Source of the DNA: Kuafuiihalomonas sp039024635
GTDB taxonomy: Bacteria > Myxococcota > Kuafuiibacteriia > Kuafuiibacteriales > Kuafuiibacteriaceae
Assembly (NCBI GenBank): GCA_039024635.1
Contig: JBCCQA010000003.1
Coordinates: 124,001-188,000, forward strand
Direction of reading: 5' to 3'
Length of the DNA: 64,000 nucleotides
Shown here: piece by piece, positions 52,219 through 61,732 of the stretch
Layout of the letters: each line of letters starts with the position of its first letter
Position numbering within the stretch: position 1 is the stretch's first letter
Translations under genes and position numbers: made by a program
Notes under the pieces: generated by a model
The model's input: the letters and a program-made list of their open reading frames with translations, nothing else
What the model was told of the DNA's origin: nothing
Database searches by the model: none

Positions 52219-52868
52219 AAGTCGCCTTCTTCGACTTCGACAAGACGCTCATCGAGCGGAACAGCGGGTCCTTGTGGCTGCGCCATCAGATTCGGGCCGG
52301 TGCTGTCGGCTACGGCGACGCTGCTCGGGCGGGCGCCTGGCTTCTTTGGTACCACCTGGGACTCTCGGGCCTGGAGAACGCCATGCGGCTGGCCATAACG
52401 ACCCTAGCCGGGCAGCAGGAAGACGCCTTGCGAGCCAAGGTCAAGGCCTTCTACGCCAGCGAGGTGCGCCCGTACTACCGGCCTCTAGGACTGGAGACCC
52501 TGCGCCGACACCAGGACGACGGAGACGCCGTGGTGCTCCTGACATCGGCCTCGGTCTACCTCGGCGAGGCCGTGCAGCAGGAGTTCGGTCTCGACGACAT
52601 CATCTGCAATCGCTTCCAGGTGGACGACGAGGGGGTCTTCACGGGAGAGCCGGAAGGCCTCCTTTGCTTTGGCGAGGGCAAACGGGTGCTCGGCGAAGCC
52701 TGGCTGCGCGCCCGAGGCGCGGGTCCCGCGGCCTTCTACACCGACTCCATGAGCGACGTGTCCTTCATGGAGGTGGTGGAAGAACCAGTGGCAGTGACGC
52801 CCGACCCGAGACTTCGCCGATTGGCCAAACGCCGAGGATGGCGGATCGAAGACTGGAGGAAGCGATGA
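52215..52868 (+). CDS. HAD-IB family phosphatase
   Basis: 217 residues. HAD motifs are present: FFDFDKTLI with the nucleophile Asp, VLLTSASVY, GEGKRVLGE with the Lys, and FYTDSMSDVSFME with the acidic pair. The pattern is closest to phosphoserine-phosphatase-like HAD-IB enzymes (SerB or lipid-phosphatase types), with a helical cap. Substrate unknown. It is overlapped by 4 bp with queF on one side and with the lipoprotein gene on the other. Confidence 0.9.
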   Translation: MKVAFFDFDKTLIERNSGSLWLRHQIRAGAVGYGDAARAGAWLLWYHLGLSGLENAMRLAITTLAGQQEDALRAKVKAFYASEVRPYYRPLGLETLRRHQDDGDAVVLLTSASVYLGEAVQQEFGLDDIICNRFQVDDEGVFTGEPEGLLCFGEGKRVLGEAWLRARGAGPAAFYTDSMSDVSFMEVVEEPVAVTPDPRLRRLAKRRGWRIEDWRKR

Positions 52869-54220
52869 GGGCCTGGCTTCTGGGCCTCATCCCCTTGCTG
52901 GTCTGGGGATGCGACGATTCAGGGACCCCTCTTCCGGCACCGGACCGCATCCAGTGGGCCCGCAGCATCGGGAGTCCTGAAGAAGACGTATCTCAGAGCT
53001 TCGACCTCGGGCCCCTAGAGCAAGGCGTCCTTGCGGTCCGGAGCCGAGGCGAGCTCGAAATCGGGGATCGTCGCTTTAGCGAAGTGCGGATTCCGCGAAC
53101 GGTCCTGGTTCGCTTCGACCGAAGCGGAGAGCTCTCGAGCTTCACGAGTCTCTCGCCGGCCGAGCAGGCGGAACCGGTCGACCTGTTCGAACTTGAGGTC
53201 GCCACCGACCCTCTTCAGAACGTAGTCCTCGCGGGCAGCTTGGTCGGGGCCGATTTCGTCCTGGAGGACGGCACGGTCCTCGCTCGACGAGGCTCCAGCA
53301 GCTTCGACCCCTTCGTGGCCCTGCTCCGACCGGACGGGTCGACCCTTTGGGCGGTCCGGGGTGAGCAGGCGCGCGTACAGCACTTGGCGGTCGGCACGGC
53401 GGGGCTTTGGATCGCTGGTCGGGCCACCGGTGCCGTTGCCTTCGACGACTTCACCGCCCAGACCGAAGCGGGAGACGCCTTCGTGGCTCGACTGGGGGCG
53501 GAGGGGACCATCGAGGTCTTCGTTCGCTTTTCGGGGGACGGCCTTCGCATCGACGACCTCGACGTCGGTCCGGCGGGCGTCTACGTCGCGGGGGAAAGCG
53601 AAGGCGACTTGGTCTTGAGCAGCAGCCTGGAGCGCTACCCCGGCGCCGGTCCCTTCGTGGCGCGTCTCGGTGTGCGCTTCGGCCGCCCGGACTGGGTGCG
53701 GACCGAACTCTTGGCTCCCGCGACGGCCTCGATCCGAAGCGTCCGGGCTCGAGATGGGGTCGCCTTCGTGTTCGGTCGCTACAGCGGTGCTCCGCCAGAG
53801 CTTCCGAACGGTCAGGACGACGTATGGATCGGTCGACTCGACGAGGAGGGCCAACTCGGTGGGCTGAGCAGCATCGGCGTGCGGGGTCAGATCTCGTTGA
53901 GCAGCGCGGCCCCTGATGGCGCGGGCGGTCTGTGGTTGTCGGGCAGTTTTCGAGACCAGCTTGAGTTCGGCGAGCGACTCCTCGACTCCGGCGGCGGACT
54001 GGTGGGTTTCTTGGGACGCATCGGCCGCGATGGACAGGCCGAATGGCTGGAGACCCTGGGTTCCGGTCCCGGCGTCAGGGCCGCCGCTCAGCTGAGCGCG
54101 ACCCCTTCCGGGGACGTCGTGCTGGTCGGTGTCTTCGAAGGTCCGCTCACGCTCCTAGACCGAGAGATCCAGGGCCAAGGCGATACCGACGTGCTGCTGA
54201 TTCGTTACCGGGGCCGCTGA
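52865..54220 (+). CDS. Propeller-like lipoprotein of unknown function
   Basis: 451 residues. The lipoprotein signal MRAWLLGLIPLLVWGC is followed by beta-rich repeats of about 50 residues, each with a pattern like DLDVGPAGVYVAGESEG, or LAVGTAGLWIAGRATGAVAF, resembling SBBP-type propeller repeats found in Myxococcota. No catalytic motif. Its ATG overlaps the HAD stop by 4 bp. Function unknown; coupling to queF and the HAD gene may be accidental. Confidence 0.8.
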   Translation: MRAWLLGLIPLLVWGCDDSGTPLPAPDRIQWARSIGSPEEDVSQSFDLGPLEQGVLAVRSRGELEIGDRRFSEVRIPRTVLVRFDRSGELSSFTSLSPAEQAEPVDLFELEVATDPLQNVVLAGSLVGADFVLEDGTVLARRGSSSFDPFVALLRPDGSTLWAVRGEQARVQHLAVGTAGLWIAGRATGAVAFDDFTAQTEAGDAFVARLGAEGTIEVFVRFSGDGLRIDDLDVGPAGVYVAGESEGDLVLSSSLERYPGAGPFVARLGVRFGRPDWVRTELLAPATASIRSVRARDGVAFVFGRYSGAPPELPNGQDDVWIGRLDEEGQLGGLSSIGVRGQISLSSAAPDGAGGLWLSGSFRDQLEFGERLLDSGGGLVGFLGRIGRDGQAEWLETLGSGPGVRAAAQLSATPSGDVVLVGVFEGPLTLLDREIQGQGDTDVLLIRYRGR

Positions 54221-54240
54221 CCGGGGGGCGGGTCGGCGAC

Positions 54241-55083
54241 TCAGCGAGACACCGTGTCGGGGATGCCGAGGATGAGGCAGGGATCGGGGCTCTGATTGCC
54301 GTCGAAACGCAGGATTTCGAAGCCTTGGACCGATTCGTCAGGGGCGTAGCCCAAGTCGTCGAGATCGACGGCGATCGCATAAAGATCGAGAGCGGAGCGG
54401 CCCAAAGACTGCAGACTGACTCGCTCCAACTCGTCGAGACTAAGAACCGGCGAAGCCGGATCTTCCGGTGCGACGTTGGAGAAACGCTCGACGTCCACCC
54501 GTTCCTCAGGCCCGACCCTGGCGAAAGCTTCGCTGCCAAGGTCAGCCGAACGATCGCTATCGAGGCCCAGGCCGCGAAGGCTCAGAGGATCCCCGGGAAG
54601 AGCGGCGAAGCTATCGTCGCCGCGTCGCCCACCGGTCAAACCCAGCTCGAAGATGAAGAGGTCGGGTCCTTCGCGGTTGCTGATCGAGGATGGGATGCCC
54701 TCGGCAGTCACGAAGCGAAAAGCGAGCCCGCTGCTTCGCCCAGGGTTGTCGAGGCCGGTGTTGATGGCGTCGTCCTCCAGGAGCTCCGCCCGCTGGCCCA
54801 CGGGTGGAGCTGAGGGGGCGGCGGCCAAAGAGCGGTTGAGCGCAAGCCCGCTCGATCGGTAGGCGGTCAGCTCGACGTTGAGGAGCTGGCCCACCGAAAA
54901 AGCTCGGGTCTCACCGCTTTCGTCTCGAAAGCTGAGCTCGGACGCGCGCTGTAGCGAGCCGTCCTGGGTGGTCGAAAGGGCGGCGACGACGCCGTTTCGG
55001 ATCTCAGCCTCTTCTTCCTCGCCGCAGGCCGGCGCCAGGAGCAAAGCGGTTCCGAGAGCGATTCGCCTCATCTTTGGATGCAT
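54241..55083 (-). CDS. Lipoprotein of unknown function
   Basis: 280 residues from the ATG at 55083; an ATG at 55071 (MRRIALGTALLLAPAC) would be 4 shorter. The lipobox is LAPAC, preceding an acidic stalk (GEEEEAEIR). The mature part holds mixed beta and acidic regions (DSDRSADLGSEAFARVG) but no recognised family. It lies 37 bp after the uracil-DNA glycosylase gene and may be the last gene of that run. Confidence 0.72.
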   Translation of the reverse strand: MHPKMRRIALGTALLLAPACGEEEEAEIRNGVVAALSTTQDGSLQRASELSFRDESGETRAFSVGQLLNVELTAYRSSGLALNRSLAAAPSAPPVGQRAELLEDDAINTGLDNPGRSSGLAFRFVTAEGIPSSISNREGPDLFIFELGLTGGRRGDDSFAALPGDPLSLRGLGLDSDRSADLGSEAFARVGPEERVDVERFSNVAPEDPASPVLSLDELERVSLQSLGRSALDLYAIAVDLDDLGYAPDESVQGFEILRFDGNQSPDPCLILGIPDTVSR

Positions 55084-55120
55084 AGCAATGATGCCGGTCG
55101 GGCGCCCGCTTGATTCGACC

Positions 55121-55840
55121 TCAGTCGAGGACACCAAGCGCCTGAAGCTGGGCTTCGGCCTGGGCGGCCCAGCCTCGGTTGGCGATGGGGCTTGCGGGAC
55201 TGGGGTGAAGGATACGGCCGACCGGGCGGCCCGTTGCTTCTTTGGCCCGGGCCTCGGCGAAGGTACCGACGCCGACGACGAGCCGAGGTGCCAAGAGCGC
55301 CAGGCTCTCGGTCAAGGCTAGGTGGCAAACCTCGAAGAGAGGAGCCCGCTCTTCGGCGGGGAGCTTGTCGGGGGTGCGGTTACGGGCGCTTTCCTCCATG
55401 AAGACGAGCGGGCAGAAGTTCAGAACGAAGAAACGGGCGAAGAAGGCCTCCGGGGTCTGGAAGCGGTCTCGGGCCCAACCCCAGAGGCGGGCCCCGCTCA
55501 CTTCGGAACGTGCACAGTCGAAGCCCTGCACGGGGCGTTTGGGGTGGGGCCGTTCCGGCTGATCGATTCGACCCTCGATGCCCATCCAGTCTCGGACGAG
55601 GCCCACCTCGCCAAAGGGAACGCCGGTCTGGACCATGCCCCAGGGTCCCGGATTCATCCCGATCAGAATGACGCGACCCGTCTCGCCGCCATACTTCCGA
55701 AGGTAGTCTGCGTGGGCCTCGAAAGCGTAGCGGAGCGGATTGTAGACGTGGGTCACCGGAGGACCGAAGGTCAAGGCATCGACCTCGTCGGCCAGGCGCC
55801 GAGCGATGGCCCTCAAGCTTCTCAAGCAGCCGCCTCGCAC
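55121..55840 (-). CDS. SMUG1-type uracil-DNA glycosylase
   Basis: 239 residues. It removes uracil and oxidised pyrimidines from DNA. The motifs are those of SMUG1 rather than UDG families 1 or 4: GMNPGPWGMVQTGVPFGEV, HPKRPVQGFDC then RSEVSGARLWGW, and the ending HPSPASPIANRGWA. SMUG1 is best known from animals but does occur in some bacteria. The start is a GTG at 55840 that overlaps the srkA stop by 19 bp; a TTG further in is possible. It is part of the dnaE2 to SMUG1 run. Confidence 0.87.
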   Translation of the reverse strand: MRGGCLRSLRAIARRLADEVDALTFGPPVTHVYNPLRYAFEAHADYLRKYGGETGRVILIGMNPGPWGMVQTGVPFGEVGLVRDWMGIEGRIDQPERPHPKRPVQGFDCARSEVSGARLWGWARDRFQTPEAFFARFFVLNFCPLVFMEESARNRTPDKLPAEERAPLFEVCHLALTESLALLAPRLVVGVGTFAEARAKEATGRPVGRILHPSPASPIANRGWAAQAEAQLQALGVLD

Positions 55841-56790
55841 CGACGCATCTGCTCCGTCAGCTCCCGGGTCTCGGAATCCCAGTAGGCTTCGCTATTGAAT
55901 TCGGGAAAGACGCCCGGAAAAGCCGGGTCCTTCCAACGCCGAGCGATCCATCCAGTGAAGGAGACCATGCGTAAGCCCCGAAGCGGTTCGACGAGACGCA
56001 GCCATCCAGGCTCGAAGGCGCGAAACTGGCGATAGCCTTCGAGAAAACCATCGATTCGCCGATCGCCGACCTCGCCGCGGTCCCCAATCATCAGCCACAG
56101 GTCTTGGACCGCCGGTCCCACCAGACTGTCGTCGAAGTCCAAGAAGAACCAACCCTCCCGGCCTCGAAGCAGGTTGCCGAGGTGGCAGTCGCCGTGAATG
56201 CGGTGAAACGGCACGCCTTCGCTGAGCTCATCGTAGATGTCCCCGATGGTCTCCGCCGCTTCCTTGAAGCGACTCGCGTGCTGAGGCGGCAAGAAGCCTC
56301 GCTCTTCCAAGAGCGCCACCGACTCGTCGATGAAGCGCATGCTGGTCAGCCAGGGCCGAGCCACCATCTTGCGAGCTTCGGCCGAGTTGTGAATCCGGGC
56401 CAGTAGACGACCAAGCACCTCCAGCTCCTCTCGGCTCAGCTCGTCGGGAGAGCGCCCACCGGTCCGCGGCCAGATGGCGAAGTGAATGTCACCAGACTGA
56501 TGAACCGAACGACCGGTCCTGTCCCTTACAGGTGCGCAGGCCGGAATCTCTCCCTCCAGGAGGTCGAAGAGAAAATCGTGCTCTTCCTGGATCTGCGCCT
56601 CGCTCCACCGGTGAGGCCGGTAGAACTTCACCACGACGTGGCGCTGATCCTCGAGCTTCAGATCGTAGACCCGATTCTCGAGGCAGTGGAGAGCCATGAT
56701 ATGACCCGTGGTGCGAAAACCAAGAGCCTCGACAGCCTGCAGGACGTGGTCGGGCGTGAGGCCAAAAAACTGATCGTCCCGGTCCGTCAT
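55822..56790 (-). CDS. srkA: Stress response kinase A (YihE family)
   Basis: 322 residues. It matches SrkA across its length: LENRVYDLKLEDQRHVVVKFYRP, the catalytic loop IHGDCHLGNLL and the metal motif FLDFDDSLVGPAVQDLW, all intact. In E. coli it is a Ser/Thr kinase that protects against stress-induced death by acting on toxin-antitoxin pathways. It overlaps the S41 protease stop by 4 bp and SMUG1 by 19 bp. Confidence 0.92.
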   Translation of the reverse strand: MTDRDDQFFGLTPDHVLQAVEALGFRTTGHIMALHCLENRVYDLKLEDQRHVVVKFYRPHRWSEAQIQEEHDFLFDLLEGEIPACAPVRDRTGRSVHQSGDIHFAIWPRTGGRSPDELSREELEVLGRLLARIHNSAEARKMVARPWLTSMRFIDESVALLEERGFLPPQHASRFKEAAETIGDIYDELSEGVPFHRIHGDCHLGNLLRGREGWFFLDFDDSLVGPAVQDLWLMIGDRGEVGDRRIDGFLEGYRQFRAFEPGWLRLVEPLRGLRMVSFTGWIARRWKDPAFPGVFPEFNSEAYWDSETRELTEQMRRCEAAA

Positions 56791-58112
56791 CGAATCCAGC
56801 CCTGAAAGGGCACTTTGGAGCCTCGGGGATCTTCGAGCGGACGCATCTGCTTAGACTCGACCGAAGACTTGTCGGACAGGCAGCCACCGCCGGTGAGGAG
56901 ATCGAGGCTGGCCCGCAGCATGGCTTCGTTGGGATCACCCAGAACGTGTTCGAGATCGTCGGCCATCTCACAGCTGGGGGCCAAGCCGTCGAAGAAGTCT
57001 CCCTCGCCCTCTGCGTTGACGAGCTGAAAAGTCGTCGGGCGGAGGACCTTCTCACAGAAACTGAAGCCCAACTGACCGACCGGCTTGCCGAAACTGCGAC
57101 TGCCAACGATGTCAACTGGGGTATGGGCCCGAAGCCCATTGATGACGAGCTCGCTGGCCGAGGCCGTTCTGCCGGTGGCGATGGCGACGATGGGCACTGG
57201 AGCAGCAAGGCCCAGGTTCTGGGCCCGGAACTGAACGGTGTCGCCACAGGACTGATTGCGCTCATTGAAACGACTCTCGTAGAAGATACGACCCACGAGC
57301 TGGGTTCCGCCTATGAGCTCGGCCAGGGTCTCGGCTGCGGTAATGAGACCACCGCCATTGTAGCGGAGGTCCAATACGAGGGCATCGACCGTTCGAAGAC
57401 GAGCGAAGGCCTGAAAAAGGCCGAGAACGGTCGGCTGACTGAAGTTCCGAACCAAGACATAGCCAATCCGCATGCCTCCCTCTTGGAAGACCGCGAAGGT
57501 CGGGACGGGATCGAGGACGAAGAAATCGTACTCGAGTTCGACGCTTCGGATTTGGGTCCCGGTGTCGACTTCGAAGCGCGCCACGTCTTCGGGCTCATAG
57601 TCGAAGAGAGCTTGGTTCAGTCGACCCGTCTCCCGGAGCTCGGCCACGCTCTCACCGTCGACGCCAATGATGGTGTCTCCCCGTCGAAGTCCGACGGCGG
57701 AGGCCGGTGAAGCAGACTCCCCTGGCTCCGATCCGAAGACCTCGCGTATCCGGATCTGACCGGCGTCGTCGGTGACCAGACTGAAGCCGAATCCGAGGCT
57801 CTTGCCCTCGACAAAGAAGCTCTGTTCACTCGACACCGTGGTGACGAAAGTGAAGCGATCCGGAGGTTCGACTTCGGCCGTGAGGGCACGAAGGAGACTG
57901 GAAAGGTCCTCGTGCTCGGACCTGTCTATGTCCGCAAGCTGATCTTCGAAGAGATAGTGGGCCCGCATCACGCCTTCGACGTAGGCCTTTTGCTCGTCCA
58001 GACTGCAGCCCCCAGGGTCCGGCGCCGGAAAACGGCAACCGTTGTAGCTCACGGTCTCGTCGCCGCAGCCGGCGAACGCCCAGCAGGCCGAGACCGCGAG
58101 CAGCCGCTTCAA
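56787..58112 (-). CDS. S41-family peptidase lipoprotein (C-terminal processing protease-like)
   Basis: 441 residues from the TTG at 58112, supported by overlap with the apaG stop (TTGA) and by a signal MKRLLAVSACWAFAGC. A PDZ-like domain (ASAVGLRRGDTIIGVDGES) is followed by the S41 catalytic core: VDALVLDLRYNGGGLIT and the nucleophile in TGRTASASELVINGL, with a Lys further on in RSFGKPVGQ. Tail-specific proteases of this type cut exported proteins. Cys residues in the N- and C-terminal regions may form disulfides. The frame runs to 58229 but that overlaps apaG. Confidence 0.88.
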   Translation of the reverse strand: MKRLLAVSACWAFAGCGDETVSYNGCRFPAPDPGGCSLDEQKAYVEGVMRAHYLFEDQLADIDRSEHEDLSSLLRALTAEVEPPDRFTFVTTVSSEQSFFVEGKSLGFGFSLVTDDAGQIRIREVFGSEPGESASPASAVGLRRGDTIIGVDGESVAELRETGRLNQALFDYEPEDVARFEVDTGTQIRSVELEYDFFVLDPVPTFAVFQEGGMRIGYVLVRNFSQPTVLGLFQAFARLRTVDALVLDLRYNGGGLITAAETLAELIGGTQLVGRIFYESRFNERNQSCGDTVQFRAQNLGLAAPVPIVAIATGRTASASELVINGLRAHTPVDIVGSRSFGKPVGQLGFSFCEKVLRPTTFQLVNAEGEGDFFDGLAPSCEMADDLEHVLGDPNEAMLRASLDLLTGGGCLSDKSSVESKQMRPLEDPRGSKVPFQGWIR

Positions 58113-58507
58113 CTGGGTGCCCCGGCCGGGCTGACGAAAGGGGCGGCGAGAAGAAAGGTCTCGATCTGGGCGTCGAATCGCTCTCCGTCTGGGCGCTCCA
58201 TTTGATAGCTGCCGTGCATGGTCCCCCACGGCGTCTGGAGTACGCAGCCAGAAGTATACTCGAAAGACTGTTCAGGCTCGAGGTGGGGCTGCTCCCCGAC
58301 CACGCCCTCGCCCCGGACCTCCTCCACTCTTTGAATGGCGTCCGTGATCACCCAATGGCGGGTGCGGAGGGTGGCCGCCGCCTGACCTTCGTTGGTGATG
58401 GTGACGGTGTATGCGAACACGAAGCGGTTCTTGGCCGGGGCCGACTGCTCTTTCAGGTACCGGGATTTCACAGAGACCCGTAGGCCCTCCGTCTCCGCCT
58501 CGGACAT
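58109..58507 (-). CDS. apaG: ApaG-domain protein
   Basis: 132 residues from the ATG at 58507 (MSEAETEGLRVSVKSRYL), which fits the family; ATG 58516 is 3 codons earlier. The ApaG fold shows KNRFVFAYTVTITNEG, RHWVITDA, VEEVRGEGVVGEQP and FEYTSGCVLQTPWGTMHGSY. ApaG is linked to cobalt/magnesium efflux in Salmonella and to nucleotide or protein binding elsewhere. It lies 43 bp after dnaE2 and is coupled to the S41 gene. Confidence 0.92.
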   Translation of the reverse strand: MSEAETEGLRVSVKSRYLKEQSAPAKNRFVFAYTVTITNEGQAAATLRTRHWVITDAIQRVEEVRGEGVVGEQPHLEPEQSFEYTSGCVLQTPWGTMHGSYQMERPDGERFDAQIETFLLAAPFVSPAGAPS

Positions 58508-58550
58508 GCCTTTCATCTCGATCCGAACGCTAGCAGCCTGACGTGCCGAC

Positions 58551-61500
58551 TCAACTGTAGAAGTCTCGCGACAGGCTCTCTGGGGGCCTGGGCCCGGGCA
58601 TGGACTCCAGGGCATCCACGATCACGTTCGTCACCCGATGTCGCCGCTCCACCTTCCCCCGGGCCACGAGGAGGATTGCGTCCTTGGCCATGGCCCGGTG
58701 ACGCTCGTAGATCTTGGGGAAGACGACCAGGTTCATCTGGCCGTCCTCGTCCTCCAAAGTGATGAAAACGACCCCTTTGGCTGTCCCCGGTCGCTGACGG
58801 ATGGTCACCATGCCCCCCACCCGGGCCTGTGCCCCGTGCTGGACGGACTTCAGGGCAACGCTGCCGAGGATCCCCTTCCGCTCCATCTCCCCCCGAAGAA
58901 GGGCCATGGGGTGGACCCGAGCCGAAAGGCCCATGGTCCCATAGTCGGCCTGCATCTCTTCCACGGCGTCCATGGCCCGCAAACCGGACACGGACTCGGG
59001 CTCGATCCGTCTGGCGAAGAGCGGCGCGCCCCGGTCGACCGACATGACCGTCCACATGGCGACCCGACGATCGGCGCACAGGGGCGCAAGGGCGCCCGAT
59101 GCTGCGAGGTGAAGGGCGACGTCCCTCGGGATCTCTGCTCGGACGATGGCGTCGGCCACCGAGCGAAAGGGGGCCTGGTGGCGGACCGCGACGATTCGCT
59201 CGGCCAAGAGCTCACTCATCTTGGCGACCTGACCCAGACCAAGCCGGAGGGCCGGCTGGATCGGCCGACCGCGCGTCGGGCGATCGGCCACGAGATCCGC
59301 CCAAGGTGTGTGCACCTTCTCGGCCGCCGAGGACTGCGCCCACCAGACCTCCGCGTGCTCGACTCGGCCTGACTCCAGCGTGGAGTCGAATTCGCTCGAG
59401 GTGATGGACGGCGCCCGCACCTCGACGCCGTGACGCTTGGCGTCCTCGATCAGGGTGTGGGGCTCGTAGAAGCCCATGGGCTGACTGTTGAGAAGAGCGC
59501 AGACGAAGGCGGCGGGATGATGGCGCTTGAGAAAGCAGGAGGCGTAGCCAATCAGAGCGAATGAAGCGGCGTGGGACTCGGGAAAGCCGTAGCCCCCGAA
59601 GCCTTGAATCATCCGGAAGATTCGCTCCGCGAAGGCCTCGTCCATCCCGTTGCCCTTCATGCCTTCGATGATCCGGTCCCGCATTTGGTCGATGTGGCTT
59701 TGAGAGTTCCAGCCGATGGCCCGGCGCAGCTGGTCTGCCTCGCCGGGTCGAAAGCCCGCCACCTCGACCGCCATCTTCATCACCTGCTCCTGGAAGAGCG
59801 GCAGGCCGTAGGTACGTCCCAGGATGGCCTCCAAAGCTGGATGAGGATAGTCGACGGGCTCAGCACCTTCACGACGGCGTAGGTAGGGATGGACCATGTC
59901 GCCCTGGATGGGGCCGGGACGGATGATGGCGACCGCCACCACCAAGTCGTAGAAGGTCCTGGGTCGGAGCCTGGGCAGGGTCTGCATCTGGGCTCTGGAC
60001 TCGACCTGAAAGGTCCCAATGGTGTCGGCGTCCCCGATCATGTCGTAGACCTCGGACCTCTCGGCCGGGATCGAAGCCAGGGTCCAGCGATGGCCCTCGG
60101 TCTGCTCCACGTAGTCGAAGGTTCTTCGGACGACCGTCAGCATGCCCAAGGCCAAGAGGTCGACCTTCACCAGGCCCAGGGACTCCACGTCTCGCTTGTC
60201 CCAGGCAATGATGGTTCGGCCTTCCATGGTGGCGTTCTCGACCGGGGCGAGCTCGACCAGCGGATCTTTGGTGATGACGAAACCGCCGCTGTGGAGGCCC
60301 AGGTGACGAGGAAAGCCCCTGAGCTCTTCGGCCCAGCGCACCACCTGCTGGACTCGACCGTCCCGAGGGTCCAGGCCGCAGCGCCGAAGTTCGGCCTCGT
60401 CCATCTGGGGGCTGGACCAATGACCCTGGCCCCCGCTCAGGGCGTCGAGCTGATCTGCCCCCAGCCCGAAGACCTTGCCCACCTCGCGGTAGGCCAGCTT
60501 GCCTCGGTAGCAGATGACGTTGGCCACCATGGCCGCCCGGTGGCGACCGTACTTCTGAAAGACGTACTGCATCACTTCTTCGCGCCGCTGGTGCTCGAAG
60601 TCCACGTCGATATCCGGTGGCTCTCCCCGCTCGGCCGAGATGAAGCGCTCGAAGAGGAGACTCATCCGTACTGGATCGATGGAGGTGATACCGAGACAAA
60701 AGCAAACGATGGAATTGGCAGCGCTCCCTCGACCCTGGCAGAGGATGCCCCGAGAGCGAGCGAAGCGAACAACGTCCCAAACCGTGAGGAAGTAGCCCGA
60801 GAAGTCGAGCTCATCGATCAAGCCGAGCTCATGGTCGATCTGCCGATGGACCTCTTCGGGCACGCCCTCGGGGTAGCGCTCGGTGGCACCCTTCTCGACC
60901 AGGCGACGCAGATAGCCCACGCCGCTCTGCCCTTCGGGGAGGACCTCGATCGTGAAGTCGTGTTGAAGCGCATCGAGCCGGAAGGCGCAGCGGTCCGCAA
61001 TCTCTTCCGAGCGAGCGAGCGCTTCGGGCCAGTCGGCATAGAGTGCGCCCATCTCTTCGGGGCCGCGAAGGTGAGCGGCGTCGTGGGGGAGGAGCCGTCG
61101 CCCGGCCTCGTCGAGGGTCCGACCGATGCGGACGCAAGACAAGATGTCTTGCAGTGGCTTTCGAGCCCGGTCGTGCATGAGCACGCCGCCCGTCACCACA
61201 AGCGGGAGGTCCCAGCGCTTCGACGCCTCCTTCAGCCCGTTCAGCCAGGCCCGATCGTCGGGCCGAAAGCGCCGCTGCAGCGAGAGGTAGAGTCGATCCC
61301 CGAAAGCCTCCTTGCCTTGACGAAGTGCGAAGGGGTCAGGCGGCCCTACGTGGATGGCGACCAGTCCCTCGGCGTGGCGCGCCACGTCCTCGAAGGCGAG
61401 CTGAAAGCCGCCCTTGCCGACCTGGAGCCGGGCCTCGCTCAGCATCCGGGTAAGGGAAGCGTGCCCCCGCCGGCTCTCGGGAAGCAGCACCCAGCCCGGC

Positions 61501-61727
61501 CCGTCGGGCGGGACCCCACTCGGCCGAACCTCGGCCCCGGCGATGATCTCCAGCTCGTGGCTCTTGGCCGCAGTGTGGGCCCGAACCACCCCGTACATGC
61601 CGTCATAGTCGGTGATCGCGAGCCGCCGATATCCGAGCGCAGCCGCCCGCTCCACCAGCTCCTCGGGATGGGACGCCCCCCGAAGAAAGGAGAAGTTCGT
61701 CGCGCACCGGAGCTCGACGTAGCCCAT
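58551..61727 (-). CDS. dnaE2: Error-prone DNA polymerase DnaE2 (ImuC)
   Basis: 1058 residues, the length of DnaE2. Domain order: PHP (CATNFSFLRGASHPEELVE, TDYDGMYGVV), catalytic palm with CQGRGSAANSIV and PPDIDVDFEHQRR, GGYGFPESHAASFALIGYAS, and a C-terminal OB fold. It does mutagenic lesion bypass during SOS, normally with ImuA and ImuB; neither gene is in this window. A LexA-type box lies 5 bp before the start codon and no Shine-Dalgarno site is seen, so the transcript may be leaderless. Confidence 0.95.
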   Translation of the reverse strand: MGYVELRCATNFSFLRGASHPEELVERAAALGYRRLAITDYDGMYGVVRAHTAAKSHELEIIAGAEVRPSGVPPDGPGWVLLPESRRGHASLTRMLSEARLQVGKGGFQLAFEDVARHAEGLVAIHVGPPDPFALRQGKEAFGDRLYLSLQRRFRPDDRAWLNGLKEASKRWDLPLVVTGGVLMHDRARKPLQDILSCVRIGRTLDEAGRRLLPHDAAHLRGPEEMGALYADWPEALARSEEIADRCAFRLDALQHDFTIEVLPEGQSGVGYLRRLVEKGATERYPEGVPEEVHRQIDHELGLIDELDFSGYFLTVWDVVRFARSRGILCQGRGSAANSIVCFCLGITSIDPVRMSLLFERFISAERGEPPDIDVDFEHQRREEVMQYVFQKYGRHRAAMVANVICYRGKLAYREVGKVFGLGADQLDALSGGQGHWSSPQMDEAELRRCGLDPRDGRVQQVVRWAEELRGFPRHLGLHSGGFVITKDPLVELAPVENATMEGRTIIAWDKRDVESLGLVKVDLLALGMLTVVRRTFDYVEQTEGHRWTLASIPAERSEVYDMIGDADTIGTFQVESRAQMQTLPRLRPRTFYDLVVAVAIIRPGPIQGDMVHPYLRRREGAEPVDYPHPALEAILGRTYGLPLFQEQVMKMAVEVAGFRPGEADQLRRAIGWNSQSHIDQMRDRIIEGMKGNGMDEAFAERIFRMIQGFGGYGFPESHAASFALIGYASCFLKRHHPAAFVCALLNSQPMGFYEPHTLIEDAKRHGVEVRAPSITSSEFDSTLESGRVEHAEVWWAQSSAAEKVHTPWADLVADRPTRGRPIQPALRLGLGQVAKMSELLAERIVAVRHQAPFRSVADAIVRAEIPRDVALHLAASGALAPLCADRRVAMWTVMSVDRGAPLFARRIEPESVSGLRAMDAVEEMQADYGTMGLSARVHPMALLRGEMERKGILGSVALKSVQHGAQARVGGMVTIRQRPGTAKGVVFITLEDEDGQMNLVVFPKIYERHRAMAKDAILLVARGKVERRHRVTNVIVDALESMPGPRPPESLSRDFYS

Positions 61728-61732
61728 GGGAA

